From the NCBI RefSeq assembly GCF_047302465.1, contig NZ_CP178621.1, forward strand, positions 2,108,001 through 2,172,000: a DNA stretch of 64,000 nucleotides, written 5' to 3'. The notes beneath the pieces were generated by a model. It searched no databases. It saw nothing but the letters and a program-made list of their open reading frames with translations, and was not told the origin of the DNA. The first letter of the stretch is position 1; every line of letters begins with the position of its first letter. Below, piece after piece: positions 43,138 to 52,387 of the stretch. The position numbers and the translations under genes are program-made. This stretch comes from JACMRP01 sp047302465. Its GTDB lineage: Bacteria > Bdellovibrionota > Bdellovibrionia > Bdellovibrionales > Bdellovibrionaceae.

Positions 43138-45690
43138 CTAGTTCATGTCTTGTTGAAGTGTCTCAATGCTTTTTTGCCACATAGCAATCTGATTGAGGGC
43201 TTCAATTGGAGTGATGCTTGTTAGAGGATATTTTTTCACTTCCTGCATGAACTTGGCAATCTCATCCAGACGTGGGTCTGGGGTTGTTGTCGGCTCGTCA
43301 AATGGAATATCCAATAGCGACAACTGACTAGAAGCTTCTACTTTTTGGGACTCGATCGACTTTAGCAAACTCTTTGCCCGGCGAACTACGACTGCTGGCA
43401 AGCCTGCAAGCTCTGCTACCTGAATCCCGTAGGATTTCTTCGCAGGTCCACGCACAAGCGTGTGCAAGAAGCGGATCTCTCCACCGCTGTCAGCGACCGT
43501 CATATGCGCATTTTTAATCTGCGGATAAGAGGTCTCTAACTGGGTAAGCTCATGATAGTGAGTTGCAAAGAAGGTCGTGGTTTTTACATCAGACAACAGA
43601 TGCTCAAGAATGGATTGCGCTAAGCACATACCATCAAAGGTACTTGTCCCACGCCCTACTTCATCCAAAATCACCAAAGACTTGTGAGTCGCATTTTTTA
43701 ACATCGCTGCAGTTTCAGTCATTTCAACCATGAAAGTTGAAAGACCTTCTGACAACTGATCGCTTGCACCAATACGCGTGAAGATCGCATCAAAGACCGG
43801 CATCTCTGCAAAGTCTGCAGGAACAAAACAACCCGCTTGAGCCAAGATCACGGTCAAAGCCACTTGGCGCATAATCGTCGATTTACCGGCCATATTAGGA
43901 CCCGTTAAAAGCAAACAAGCACCAGATCTCAACTCGATGTCGTTCGGTACGAAGTTCTTTTTTACTGTTTGTTCGACAACCGGATGGCGCGAGCTTTTAA
44001 GTACTAAATCTCTTTGTACTGAGAACTGAGGACGTACGTACTTTTCTTCTAAAGAAAGCCACGCAAAAGAGGCCACAACGTCTAGCTCGCTGCACTCGTG
44101 AGCTAGAATCATCAACTCTGAGCCTGTTGTTAAAACTTCGCGGCGGAGTGTTTCGAAATATTCAAATTCTAAATCCCCGCGCTTGGTCTGAGCTGTCAGA
44201 ACTTTTCTTTCAAGCTCGATCAAAGCATCGGTGCAATATCTCTCGGCGTTCGCCAGAGTTTGTTTGCGCTGATAGTATTTTGGAACCTTGTCTTTGTGAG
44301 TATTCGTGATTTCGATGTAATAACCAAAGACGTTGTTGTAACGAATCTTCAGACTTGAAATCCCCGTCTTCTCTCGCTCTTCAGCTTCCATCTTAGCTAG
44401 CAAGTTCTGAGACTGAGTCGAAAGCTCGATCAATTCATCAAGCTCGCTAGAGACGCCATTACGGATTAAATAACCCTGCTTCGTCGTGAGCGGTGGATCT
44501 TCAACAAGTGTATTTTCAATCTTGTGAGCAAGCTTGTGCAGTTTTTCTAAAGCTGCAGCTTTCACGTTTTGCAGAGGTCTTAGCAACAAAGCCACTTCCA
44601 AAGAGCTCAAACCCGCACGAATACTTTGCGCGAGGGCCAAAAGATCACGGCCATTGCACTGAGGTTGAGAGATCTTACCAAGACGACGCTCGATATCGCC
44701 CATTTGACCTAGGATCTGACGAACACGCTTAAGCTCGGTTAAGTGATTCTTCCAGATATCTACGTTATCAAAACGTGCTTCGATTGCTTTTTGATCAACT
44801 AATGGGAAACTTAACCACTGACGAAGAAGACGGCTGCCCGCAGACGTATTTGTGCGATTCACAGCAAAGAACAAAGAACCAAGGCCTTCGCCTTTGTAAG
44901 TCGCAAAGACTTCTAGGTGACGAAGCGTTGTTGGCGTTAGCTCTAAACGTTGTTGGAAATCTCTTTCTTCAAAGACTGACAGAGTTTTAAGAGACTCGTC
45001 CCCGCCCATAGATTTTACATACGAAAGCAAACGAGCTGCCGACATCGGAGCTTGTTTTGCTAGTAGCGGATGAAGAGGATCGATGATGTCTTCGTGCTGA
45101 CTAACTAGGATTTTCTGAAGACCTGTGTTCTTCTTTTGCTCTTCTACAAAGAAGGCTTTTTCTTCACCAGCTAATACGATTTCAGCAACTGGCAAGACTT
45201 CCAGGAATCGTTTGAAGGCAGCAAAGTCTTTCGTTTTAAAGAAGAAAGATTCGCCCGTCGTAGAATCCAAAAAACTCATAGAGTCTTTATCGAAGCTCAC
45301 CAAGTAGTGAGCCATCGTGCCGTCAAGAGTGTCTGAGTCGTAAACCATTCCCGGAGTCAGAATGCGAGTCACTGCGCGCTTCACGATCCCTTTAGCAGTT
45401 TTTGGATCTTCTACTTGATCACAGATCGCAACTTTAAAACCGTGCGCGAGAAGTTTGTTAATAGGACCAGACACAGAATGATGAGGCATTCCGCACATCG
45501 GAGTCTCATCTTGTGATTTTTTATTTCTCTGTGTCAGTGCAATCCCGAGAATAGGTGCGGCCTTCGTGGCATCGTCGTAAAACATCTCGAAGAAGTCGCC
45601 CATTCTGAAGAGCAAAACCTTGTCTTGATGAAGAGACTTAATATCCCAGTACTGTTTCATTAAAGGCGTTAAATTCTCGGTATTTGTCAT
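43138..45690 (-). CDS. mutS: DNA mismatch repair ATPase MutS (850 aa)
   Basis: The mismatch-reading Phe-x-Glu motif is in MGDFFEMFYDDA near residue 33. Walker A is TGPNMAGKSTIMRQ, followed by the DEVGRGTSTFDG motif and FATHYHEL. Length and domain order match bacterial MutS1. It recognises mispairs and recruits MutL. It is first in a unit with glnD. The region 45691-45862, shared with the divergent VanY-like gene, shows no named site. Confidence 0.97.
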   Translation of the reverse strand: MTNTENLTPLMKQYWDIKSLHQDKVLLFRMGDFFEMFYDDATKAAPILGIALTQRNKKSQDETPMCGMPHHSVSGPINKLLAHGFKVAICDQVEDPKTAKGIVKRAVTRILTPGMVYDSDTLDGTMAHYLVSFDKDSMSFLDSTTGESFFFKTKDFAAFKRFLEVLPVAEIVLAGEEKAFFVEEQKKNTGLQKILVSQHEDIIDPLHPLLAKQAPMSAARLLSYVKSMGGDESLKTLSVFEERDFQQRLELTPTTLRHLEVFATYKGEGLGSLFFAVNRTNTSAGSRLLRQWLSFPLVDQKAIEARFDNVDIWKNHLTELKRVRQILGQMGDIERRLGKISQPQCNGRDLLALAQSIRAGLSSLEVALLLRPLQNVKAAALEKLHKLAHKIENTLVEDPPLTTKQGYLIRNGVSSELDELIELSTQSQNLLAKMEAEEREKTGISSLKIRYNNVFGYYIEITNTHKDKVPKYYQRKQTLANAERYCTDALIELERKVLTAQTKRGDLEFEYFETLRREVLTTGSELMILAHECSELDVVASFAWLSLEEKYVRPQFSVQRDLVLKSSRHPVVEQTVKKNFVPNDIELRSGACLLLTGPNMAGKSTIMRQVALTVILAQAGCFVPADFAEMPVFDAIFTRIGASDQLSEGLSTFMVEMTETAAMLKNATHKSLVILDEVGRGTSTFDGMCLAQSILEHLLSDVKTTTFFATHYHELTQLETSYPQIKNAHMTVADSGGEIRFLHTLVRGPAKKSYGIQVAELAGLPAVVVRRAKSLLKSIESQKVEASSQLSLLDIPFDEPTTTPDPRLDEIAKFMQEVKKYPLTSITPIEALNQIAMWQKSIETLQQDMN

Positions 45691-45862
45691 AGCCCGCCAG
45701 TGTTAACCAGGCCGCTAAAACCAATCAAGAAAGATGCATCGCAATACCGGAAGGTTCGCCCTACTTTCTGGCGGCGCGGGGCGTCGGCTAGGCTCCAAAG
45801 ATTCAATCTCTCCATTAATCAAATAATGACCCTCCATTCCGGGCCCGTTACGATGGGTAAAT

Positions 45863-46387
45863 ATGCAAAAGCTTCTGACCGAAATCCATGAATACCTAGG
45901 AATCACTCAAAACTACCTTGAGACAAATCGCCTGTCTTTGCACGAGCAACCACCTCTTGAAATGCTTCAAATTGTGGATATCGATTTCGAGGGAAAACCA
46001 TTTGTTCTGACAACTCAAACCGCCAAGGCGTGGTTACAAATGAGAGCTGCGGCCCTGCAAGAGAATATTCAGCTGATGCCATTTTCAGGATTTCGCTCTT
46101 ATCTTCATCAGAAAAATCTAATCGATAAGCATCTTAAAAATGGCCGTCCTTTGGATGATATTCTCACGCACATCGCAATTCCTGGCTTTAGCGAGCATCA
46201 TTCTGGCCGCGCTATCGATATTCATGCTTACGGACACCCGACTCTGACTGAAGAATTCGAAAACACCGAAGAGTTCGCGTGGCTTTCAAAAAACGCCGCT
46301 CGCTTCGGATTCCGCCTGAGTTATCCAAGGGACAATCCTCACGGTATCATTTATGAGCCTTGGCATTGGTTCTATACCGGCTCTTAG
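45863..46387 (+). CDS. VanY/M15-type D-alanyl-D-alanine carboxypeptidase-like protein (174 aa)
   Basis: Zinc and catalytic residues are intact: R78 in SGFRSY, H112 and D119 in SEHHSGRAIDIHAYG, and E165 with H168 in EPWHW. These are the M15B (VanY/DdcY) signatures for removing D-Ala from peptidoglycan stem peptides. No signal peptide or anchor is visible, so either the enzyme is cytoplasmic, acting on recycled peptides, or it is released another way. It starts at ATG 45863. Confidence 0.9.
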   Translation: MQKLLTEIHEYLGITQNYLETNRLSLHEQPPLEMLQIVDIDFEGKPFVLTTQTAKAWLQMRAAALQENIQLMPFSGFRSYLHQKNLIDKHLKNGRPLDDILTHIAIPGFSEHHSGRAIDIHAYGHPTLTEEFENTEEFAWLSKNAARFGFRLSYPRDNPHGIIYEPWHWFYTGS

Positions 46388-46525
46388 CAAAAGCACTCGA
46401 ACACTGCGCATAGCGATAAACGCTAGTAAACATAAAATGCTAATTCATAGGCTCCGCCACACAACAATACTTTACATAAAGTGTTCTCCTGGATAGCGTT
46501 CTTCCAAACATTAAGGAGACATCCT

Positions 46526-47548
46526 ATGAAATTGCTTTTATCAGCTTTAATCCTGACAACAGGAATCCAAGCAAATGCAGTCCTAAAACAAAACTTCGAT
46601 ATTCAGAAATTTCCAGGAAAAGTTAAAATCGAAGCCGATATCAATATTTCTGAACCTGTATTCAGCGCTTTGGATGTACTATTTGTTATCGACAATTCAG
46701 GAAGCATGGCTACGTATCAACAAGCTCTAGCTACTGCAAGCCGCCAGATCGATAAAGATCTCAGCCAAGTAAAAAGAGACTTTCACATAGGTATTATTTC
46801 AACAGACGTCGAGGGCCAAGATAGACGAACTCCCCCAGGAAAATTGACCGGAACGCCTAATATAATTACTTCAAAATCTACACCGGGGACTCTTGCTAAT
46901 AATTTGGTTCTTGGCACCCATGGAAGTGCATCAGAACTTCCTTTTCAGTCAGCTGTCTTGGCTTTGTCGGAACCGATGCGCTCAGGAGCAAACGCTGGTT
47001 TCTTAAGACCCGGAGCACCTTTGGCGTTGGTGTTCCTAACAGATGCTGACGATCAGAGCGCTATTAGTACCGATGACTTTAAAAACTTCTTGGGCACAGT
47101 GACTGGCGATATCAACAAAGTCACTGCGTTTTCATGGGTGATTCCTACAGGACCAACACCTTGCAATCGTGAACAGCCTGAGCTTACTCCAGTGAAAATT
47201 GAGGATCTTACTAAAAAACTAAATGGCGAAGTCTTTGATATCTGCGGAATCAACACAGCACGTGTTTCAGACTTCTCTCAAAAGCTTGCTAACTTTGGTT
47301 TCACGGGAAATCCAAGTCCATTTCCAGTGGCCGATATCACAGAGGTTCCTCTTACGATCACACCAGACTTTTCAACAATTGAAGTCCGCTATGGAACTCA
47401 AGTTCTCAAAGGTGGTGATATGCATGAAGGCTGGATCTACGATTCTGCAAAAAATGCCGTAATCCTAGGACGTCAAATTCCTTGGAGCGTTCAAGCTCCA
47501 GGAACAAAACTAGAAGTCAGCTTCGTTCCTGCTGATTGGACGAAGTAA
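46526..47548 (+). CDS. Exported von Willebrand factor A-domain protein (340 aa)
   Basis: AAGGAGA before ATG 46526 fixes the start. A signal peptide (LLLSALILTTGIQANA) is followed by a VWA fold with the metal site D56-x-S58-x-S60 (VLFVIDNSGSM). VFLTDADDQS supplies the distal acidic residues. Two cysteines (TPCNREQ and FDICGIN) probably pair. The C-terminal 80 residues form a beta-domain. Such proteins mediate metal-dependent protein binding in the periplasm or on the surface. It converges with the kinase-like gene one base away. Confidence 0.82.
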   Translation: MKLLLSALILTTGIQANAVLKQNFDIQKFPGKVKIEADINISEPVFSALDVLFVIDNSGSMATYQQALATASRQIDKDLSQVKRDFHIGIISTDVEGQDRRTPPGKLTGTPNIITSKSTPGTLANNLVLGTHGSASELPFQSAVLALSEPMRSGANAGFLRPGAPLALVFLTDADDQSAISTDDFKNFLGTVTGDINKVTAFSWVIPTGPTPCNREQPELTPVKIEDLTKKLNGEVFDICGINTARVSDFSQKLANFGFTGNPSPFPVADITEVPLTITPDFSTIEVRYGTQVLKGGDMHEGWIYDSAKNAVILGRQIPWSVQAPGTKLEVSFVPADWTK

Positions 47549-47549
47549 C

Positions 47550-48830
47550 TTAGTACAAAAGCACAGCCTCGCATCGGGGATGAGCTAAGAAGCGCTGGAT
47601 ATAGTCATTTGTTTCTGGCGCCAAAGCTCGTCCCCATCTGAAATACTCTAGAAACTTCTTATACCCATCTTCCATCTTTTGCGAACTTAACGCCTTTGCC
47701 ACAAATGGAAGGTCATTCACATGTCTTTCCATCAAACGTTGAATAACGACTGGAACATACTTTTGCTTATTCATTTTTTCATCCATTTGTAGGATCAATC
47801 TTAAGAAACTGATTTTCTCATGATCTGGATACTCAGACCACTCTTGCTGAAGACGCTGGAATTCTGGACTTTGTTCGTTAAATTGATCACTCAATAATCC
47901 ACCCAAAAATCCAAGTGGATCCCCACTGCCCTTCAAGATATTCGGGAAGCTCTTCAAACTGTAGATTTCCCGACTTTTCAAACTCAAAGGAAAAGTAAAA
48001 CTCTTTGGAATTTTCTGTTTAGGGAATTCGTCCTTAGGAAGTTCTTGTCCTGGTAAAGACTCTAGACGCTTTTGCACCATTTGAATGCGCTTCATAAGCT
48101 CTTGAAGGACTTCGCTGGACATATAAGGGCCCAGTGTTTGGCGAACCTGCGAAAGGTTCAGGCTCTTTAATTTCTGCTTGAAGTCTTTCGAAGCGCCTCG
48201 CAGTTCTTCTTCTTGCAGAGATAAGTCATATTCGGATTCTAAAAAGAAAACGCGCCCATGATCGATAGCGACCAAACGTCCATCACTTCCGATTAAAACG
48301 TTATGACTTGTGGTGATGTCTCGGTCTAAGTTATAAATCACATAATCAAAAAGCCCCATATCTGAAAGGCGCGGCGAATGGAATTCGCTTCGTTTGTTTT
48401 TCTGAGAATCTGACTGCTGAGGGTAATAAAGCTGCAACGTATACTTCTTGCCACCGATCATTCGCTCTACAGTCAGAGGCACCATATTTAGCCCAAGAGC
48501 ACGGTCAAAAACATAAGCTCCGACTTCACGAAGAGCTCCATCTTTTACATCTGGGTCTTCTGCTTTTAAAACAGCGACGACATTATTTTCAAAATAGGCT
48601 AACCAAGACTTAGAAACGCCTCCGCCTAAGATGCTAAAATCTTGAATCGGAGCACGCATAAGAGTTTCACGAAGCTCGGCTTCTAGCGCCTGTGCTTCTT
48701 GCTCTCGTCCAGTTTCTTGAAGGTGCCAGAGAGCCCCTTGAGGATTTTTGACAGAAGACGACCACGCCCCCGCAACGGAGGCCATTATCAGTGGCAAAAC
48801 TAAAATGACTAGAGAACTTAAAGTCTTCAT
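47550..48830 (-). CDS. Exported FAM20/actin-fragmin-kinase-like protein (426 aa)
   Basis: A signal peptide (SLVILVLPLIMASVAGA) is followed by a full set of atypical kinase motifs. These are a glycine-rich loop ILGGGVSKSWL (67-77), ATP lysine K89 in VAVLKAED, helix glutamate E102 in LREVGAYVFDR, catalytic D169-R170 with N177 in YNLDRDITTSHNVLI, and metal-binding D190-H-G in VAIDHG. This fits FAM20-, HipA- or PI4K-like folds acting outside the cytoplasm. The C-terminal 200 residues are helical. Substrate unknown. A weak TGAGAC half-site lies at 48879-48884. Confidence 0.75.
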   Translation of the reverse strand: MKTLSSLVILVLPLIMASVAGAWSSSVKNPQGALWHLQETGREQEAQALEAELRETLMRAPIQDFSILGGGVSKSWLAYFENNVVAVLKAEDPDVKDGALREVGAYVFDRALGLNMVPLTVERMIGGKKYTLQLYYPQQSDSQKNKRSEFHSPRLSDMGLFDYVIYNLDRDITTSHNVLIGSDGRLVAIDHGRVFFLESEYDLSLQEEELRGASKDFKQKLKSLNLSQVRQTLGPYMSSEVLQELMKRIQMVQKRLESLPGQELPKDEFPKQKIPKSFTFPLSLKSREIYSLKSFPNILKGSGDPLGFLGGLLSDQFNEQSPEFQRLQQEWSEYPDHEKISFLRLILQMDEKMNKQKYVPVVIQRLMERHVNDLPFVAKALSSQKMEDGYKKFLEYFRWGRALAPETNDYIQRFLAHPRCEAVLLY

Positions 48831-48926
48831 ACAATGTTCCTACGTAGAAACACTGCAATCTATGCCACTATATTACATTGAGACAGTTCGCTATTAAGGT
48901 CGCTATTGAGTTTTTTGGGTATCTAG

Positions 48927-48968
48927 AGAGTGAACAGCGTCGTGCCATTTTTCGCTGCTGTTCCCTCT
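48927..48968. repeat. Imperfect inverted repeat between mpl and the kinase-like gene
   Basis: AGAGTGAACAGC and GCTGTTCCCTCT pair over 12 bases with one mismatch. A T run follows only on plus, where no gene ends, so it does not look like the mpl terminator. Confidence 0.35.
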
Positions 48969-48990
48969 GGATTTTTATGGTCAGTACGCT

Positions 48991-50403
48991 TTAGGACTCT
49001 AAAGCCTTCATCAGTTTGCCATAGATGCCATCAAAGCCGCCGTTACTCATGATCAGGATCACATCACCGCTTTTTGAGCGAGACTTAAGAGCCGCAACGA
49101 TTTGTTCAGCACCATCAAAATCCTCAGCGGTAACTCCGGACTTCTTAAGATCATCTACTAACTCATGACTCGAGAAACGATCTGTTTCGCTGATCTTGGT
49201 TTGATCAAAAGCTTTGGCCAAAAGCACTTCGTGCGAGCCTTTGAAAGCTTCTACATAATCTTTTTGGAATACTTTACGACGTGATGTCGCGCTTCTTGGT
49301 TCAAAAACCGAGAACACTTTGCGACTTGGGTACTTCTTCTGAATCCCCTTCACCGTTTCACGCACCGCTGTTGGATGATGGGCGAAGTCTTCGATCACAA
49401 GAATGCCGTTAGGCTCGCCCAAGATCTCTTGACGGCGTTTAACGCCTTCAAAGGACTCTAGCGCGATTTGAATTCTATTTTCAGAGAATCCCAAGAGCTT
49501 CGACATCGCAACCACAGCAGTGGCGTTTAGGATGTTATACTCACCTGTAATTTGCATATTGTAGGGGCCTAGGATTTCACCTTTATGGTGAACTTCAAAA
49601 CCAATGCCTTTTGGATCTTGGAAAAGAACTTTTGCTCTGAAATCGGAATCCGCTTTAAAACCATAAGTGAAAGAATTCTTCGCTTTGCAAAGTTTGCGAA
49701 GTTCCAACACGTTTGCGTCTTCTGCACACGCAAGCAAAGTTCCGTTTTCAGGAATCAAATGCATAAGTTTCGCAAAAGAGTCCTTCACGGCCTGCAGATC
49801 TTTATAAATATCCGCATGGTCAAACTCGACCGAAGTCAAAATCACATGCTTTGGGCGATAGTGAACAAACTTTGGAACTTTATCAAAGAAAGCTGTGTCG
49901 TACTCATCACCCTCGATGACGAACAAATTGCCTTCTGGATTTTTAAAACTTTGCGAGAAGTTTTTAGGAATACCACCGATCAGAAACCCTGGTTTTTTCC
50001 CTGCGTTCTCTGCAACCCAAGACATCATCGATGTCGTTGTGGTTTTCCCATGCGTTCCCGAGATCACAACACTTTCGCGATTTTCGATAATGAACTCGCC
50101 CATTGCTTTTGGCAAAGAGGTATAGGGAACTCCGAGCTTCACAAGCTCTTGCGCTTCTTCGTTGTTTGCAGAGATCACGTTTCCAACAATCACGTAGTCG
50201 GGCTTTGGATGAAGATTTTCAGCCTTATAACCCCTCATGATGCTGATACCAAGGCCCTCGAGCTGAGTCGACATTGGTGGGTAAGGGTTCAAGTCACTGC
50301 CCGTGATTTTAAAGCCGCGATCTTTTAAAAGACCCGCAAGACTTGCCATCGCGGTTCCGCAAATTCCCATAAGATGAATGTGACTACCTGGTTTTAGATT
50401 CAT
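48991..50403 (-). CDS. mpl: UDP-MurNAc:L-Ala-gamma-D-Glu-meso-DAP ligase (470 aa)
   Basis: The Mur-ligase N-domain starts HIHLMGICGTAMASLAGLLK. The ATP loop is SGTHGKTTTTSMMSW, followed by FLIGGIPKNFSQSF, a segment typical of Mpl rather than MurC. VIEGDEYDTAFFDKVPKF follows. It attaches recovered murein tripeptide to UDP-MurNAc in the cytoplasm. The start overlaps the preceding serine hydrolase gene by four bases; it ends an operon that also contains ldcA. Confidence 0.93.
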   Translation of the reverse strand: MNLKPGSHIHLMGICGTAMASLAGLLKDRGFKITGSDLNPYPPMSTQLEGLGISIMRGYKAENLHPKPDYVIVGNVISANNEEAQELVKLGVPYTSLPKAMGEFIIENRESVVISGTHGKTTTTSMMSWVAENAGKKPGFLIGGIPKNFSQSFKNPEGNLFVIEGDEYDTAFFDKVPKFVHYRPKHVILTSVEFDHADIYKDLQAVKDSFAKLMHLIPENGTLLACAEDANVLELRKLCKAKNSFTYGFKADSDFRAKVLFQDPKGIGFEVHHKGEILGPYNMQITGEYNILNATAVVAMSKLLGFSENRIQIALESFEGVKRRQEILGEPNGILVIEDFAHHPTAVRETVKGIQKKYPSRKVFSVFEPRSATSRRKVFQKDYVEAFKGSHEVLLAKAFDQTKISETDRFSSHELVDDLKKSGVTAEDFDGAEQIVAALKSRSKSGDVILIMSNGGFDGIYGKLMKALES

Positions 50404-51461
50404 ACTGCACTCTTTCTGAAGCCCTCGACGATCCAGTTGTGAATTTCAGGGCGAAGTTTTCCAAAAGACTTATTTTCTCTTCCATACATGACTCGATTTG
50501 AAAGCACGACCACACCGAAATCCGCTTTCGGGTCATACCACATCGAAGTTCCCGTGAAGCCCGTGTGACCAATCGATGACAGCGAGAAATGACTGCCACA
50601 GCTTGCGGCACCCGGAGTTGGCATCATGTATCCCAATGCCCAATCACCCATTCCTTGCGGGCGTGCGCGTGCTGCAAATAGCTTCGCAGTTTTTTGTTTC
50701 ACAGAGTATCTGGCAATTCCCAAAAGCTGCGAACGGATATTCAGCAAAGCCCAAGAAACGTCATCGACGCTGCCAAAAAGACCAGCGTGAGTGGAAACTC
50801 CACCCAGCGTCCAGCAGTTCTCATCGTGAACTTCGCCTACGATCAATTTTTTACGCCAAGGACATTCTTCCGTTGGAGCATAAAGTGACGTTCTGTGCTT
50901 TGGTTGATTTTGATTATGGAACTCCATAGTCGTACCAGCATAGAACTTGTCTTTGATTCCGTCCCATACTGCTAGCAAATTATCTTTGTAGTATTCTTCT
51001 ACCAAGAAGCCTAAAACCAAGAAACCCACGTCTGAATAAACGCTATTCGGAGTGTCTGAAACTTCAAGACCTGTGATGATCTCTTTTAATTTCTCTCGAC
51101 GTTTTTCCAATGACGAATTCAAATCAATTTCTTTATAGAACGGGAACCACCACACAAGGCCCGACGAATGCGTCAGTAAATCCTGCACACGCACATTGCT
51201 GTGCGGGAACCACGGCAGCTGGTCTTTCACGTAAGTATCCAAGTTCCATTTACCTTGTTCAAATGCCACCATCATGGCTTGAACAGTAAAAATAACTTTC
51301 GTCAAACTAGCTAAATCATAATACGGGTATGTATCCCCAACACTCACATCACAGACCATGCGTCCGCCTTGATAGGCGCGTACAACAACCCCTGGAGTCG
51401 TATCCGTGATACGACTTTTAAGTTGTTCCATGAGTTTCTTTTCAAGAACCGAAAATTTCAC
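50400..51461 (-). CDS. Class C beta-lactamase-like serine hydrolase (353 aa)
   Basis: The active-site SxxK is S52-L-T-K55 in YDLASLTKV. SVYSDVGFLVLG supplies the Tyr-based motif (YSD instead of YSN), and IGHTGFTGTSMW supplies the third box. This fold includes AmpC, AmpH and various D-amino peptidases and esterases. No signal peptide is visible, so it may work in the cytoplasm. The start is GTG. Placement between ldcA and mpl suggests action on recycled muropeptides, such as D-Ala removal or amide cleavage, rather than drug resistance. Confidence 0.85.
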   Translation of the reverse strand: MKFSVLEKKLMEQLKSRITDTTPGVVVRAYQGGRMVCDVSVGDTYPYYDLASLTKVIFTVQAMMVAFEQGKWNLDTYVKDQLPWFPHSNVRVQDLLTHSSGLVWWFPFYKEIDLNSSLEKRREKLKEIITGLEVSDTPNSVYSDVGFLVLGFLVEEYYKDNLLAVWDGIKDKFYAGTTMEFHNQNQPKHRTSLYAPTEECPWRKKLIVGEVHDENCWTLGGVSTHAGLFGSVDDVSWALLNIRSQLLGIARYSVKQKTAKLFAARARPQGMGDWALGYMMPTPGAASCGSHFSLSSIGHTGFTGTSMWYDPKADFGVVVLSNRVMYGRENKSFGKLRPEIHNWIVEGFRKSAV

Positions 51462-52387
51462 GATTCTTCTCCTTCCGCTTCAATCCAAAGACAGCCTTTT
51501 TTACCACCAGTTAAAACCGCTTTCGTTAAGAATGGCACAGGTCTTTGGACAATCCCGTGCCCGGCTTCCATTCCGCTAAAAACCGGAATGTCTAATCGTT
51601 CAGCCCAAGATTTAAATACTTGAGGCCACAACACTCTACCGTCTGACTCTTGACCACCCAGGAATTCCCCGATGACCAGAGTTTTACATTTTTTATACAA
51701 ACCCGCTTGCTGGAAATGCTCCAGAATGCGGTCGACACGGTAACCACGCTCGCCTAGATCTTCAATAAAAAGAATTTTGTTATCGGTATTCAGCTGATAC
51801 GGAGTTCCGATTGTACTTTGCAAAACCACAAGGTTTCCGCCAACCACTGAAGACTTCACGCTCTTCAAGTTTTCAGCAGCCTTATTCATGGCTTTTAGCT
51901 TTTTAAACTCGACCCCTTTGGTTTTTCCAAAAAGAAGGTCCATTGTTTCTTTTTCAATTTTAGGCGGCACTTTGCCGCTGCCCATACGATCAAGCAGTGA
52001 TGCATGCATCGTTGGCCAATTCCATCTTTGCTCGAAATACACATGCAAAGAGGTAATATCACTAATCCCTACAAGGAGTTTCTGTCTTGCAGGCTTTTTC
52101 ACTTCATCTAGTAGTGGCAACAAACGGTTCGAACCGTAACCACCACGTAAGCACCAGATAATTTTTGAATCTTTCGCAGCGAGAGCCTCTCGCAGAAACC
52201 CAAAACGTTTTTCATCAGTATTTGAATGTAGGAAATGTTTTTGAATTAATTTTTTAGGAATACGTGGCTGCAGCCCCCACTTCAGTAAAAACTGACGGGA
52301 ACCTTCAACTTCTTCCGGAGTCGAAGCAAAGCCAGGAGAAACCACATCAACAATGTCGCCCTTTTTGAGGTATTCCCACTTAGACAC
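51458..52387 (-). CDS. ldcA: LD-carboxypeptidase, S66 family (309 aa)
   Basis: CLRGGYGSNRLLPLLDEV and GISDITSLHVY (nucleophile Ser109) are S66 hallmarks. IEDLGERGYRVDRILEHF carries the catalytic glutamate and GMEAGHG the histidine. LdcA removes terminal D-Ala from the murein tetrapeptide, giving the tripeptide used by Mpl. It is cytoplasmic with no signal peptide. The GTG start overlaps the purB stop. Confidence 0.93.
   Translation of the reverse strand: MSKWEYLKKGDIVDVVSPGFASTPEEVEGSRQFLLKWGLQPRIPKKLIQKHFLHSNTDEKRFGFLREALAAKDSKIIWCLRGGYGSNRLLPLLDEVKKPARQKLLVGISDITSLHVYFEQRWNWPTMHASLLDRMGSGKVPPKIEKETMDLLFGKTKGVEFKKLKAMNKAAENLKSVKSSVVGGNLVVLQSTIGTPYQLNTDNKILFIEDLGERGYRVDRILEHFQQAGLYKKCKTLVIGEFLGGQESDGRVLWPQVFKSWAERLDIPVFSGMEAGHGIVQRPVPFLTKAVLTGGKKGCLWIEAEGEES

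Noticed and set aside
49585..50328. 247-codon frame on plus, antisense to mpl
   Set aside because: mpl is fully supported by motifs on minus, and the antisense product has no recognisable feature or ribosome site.
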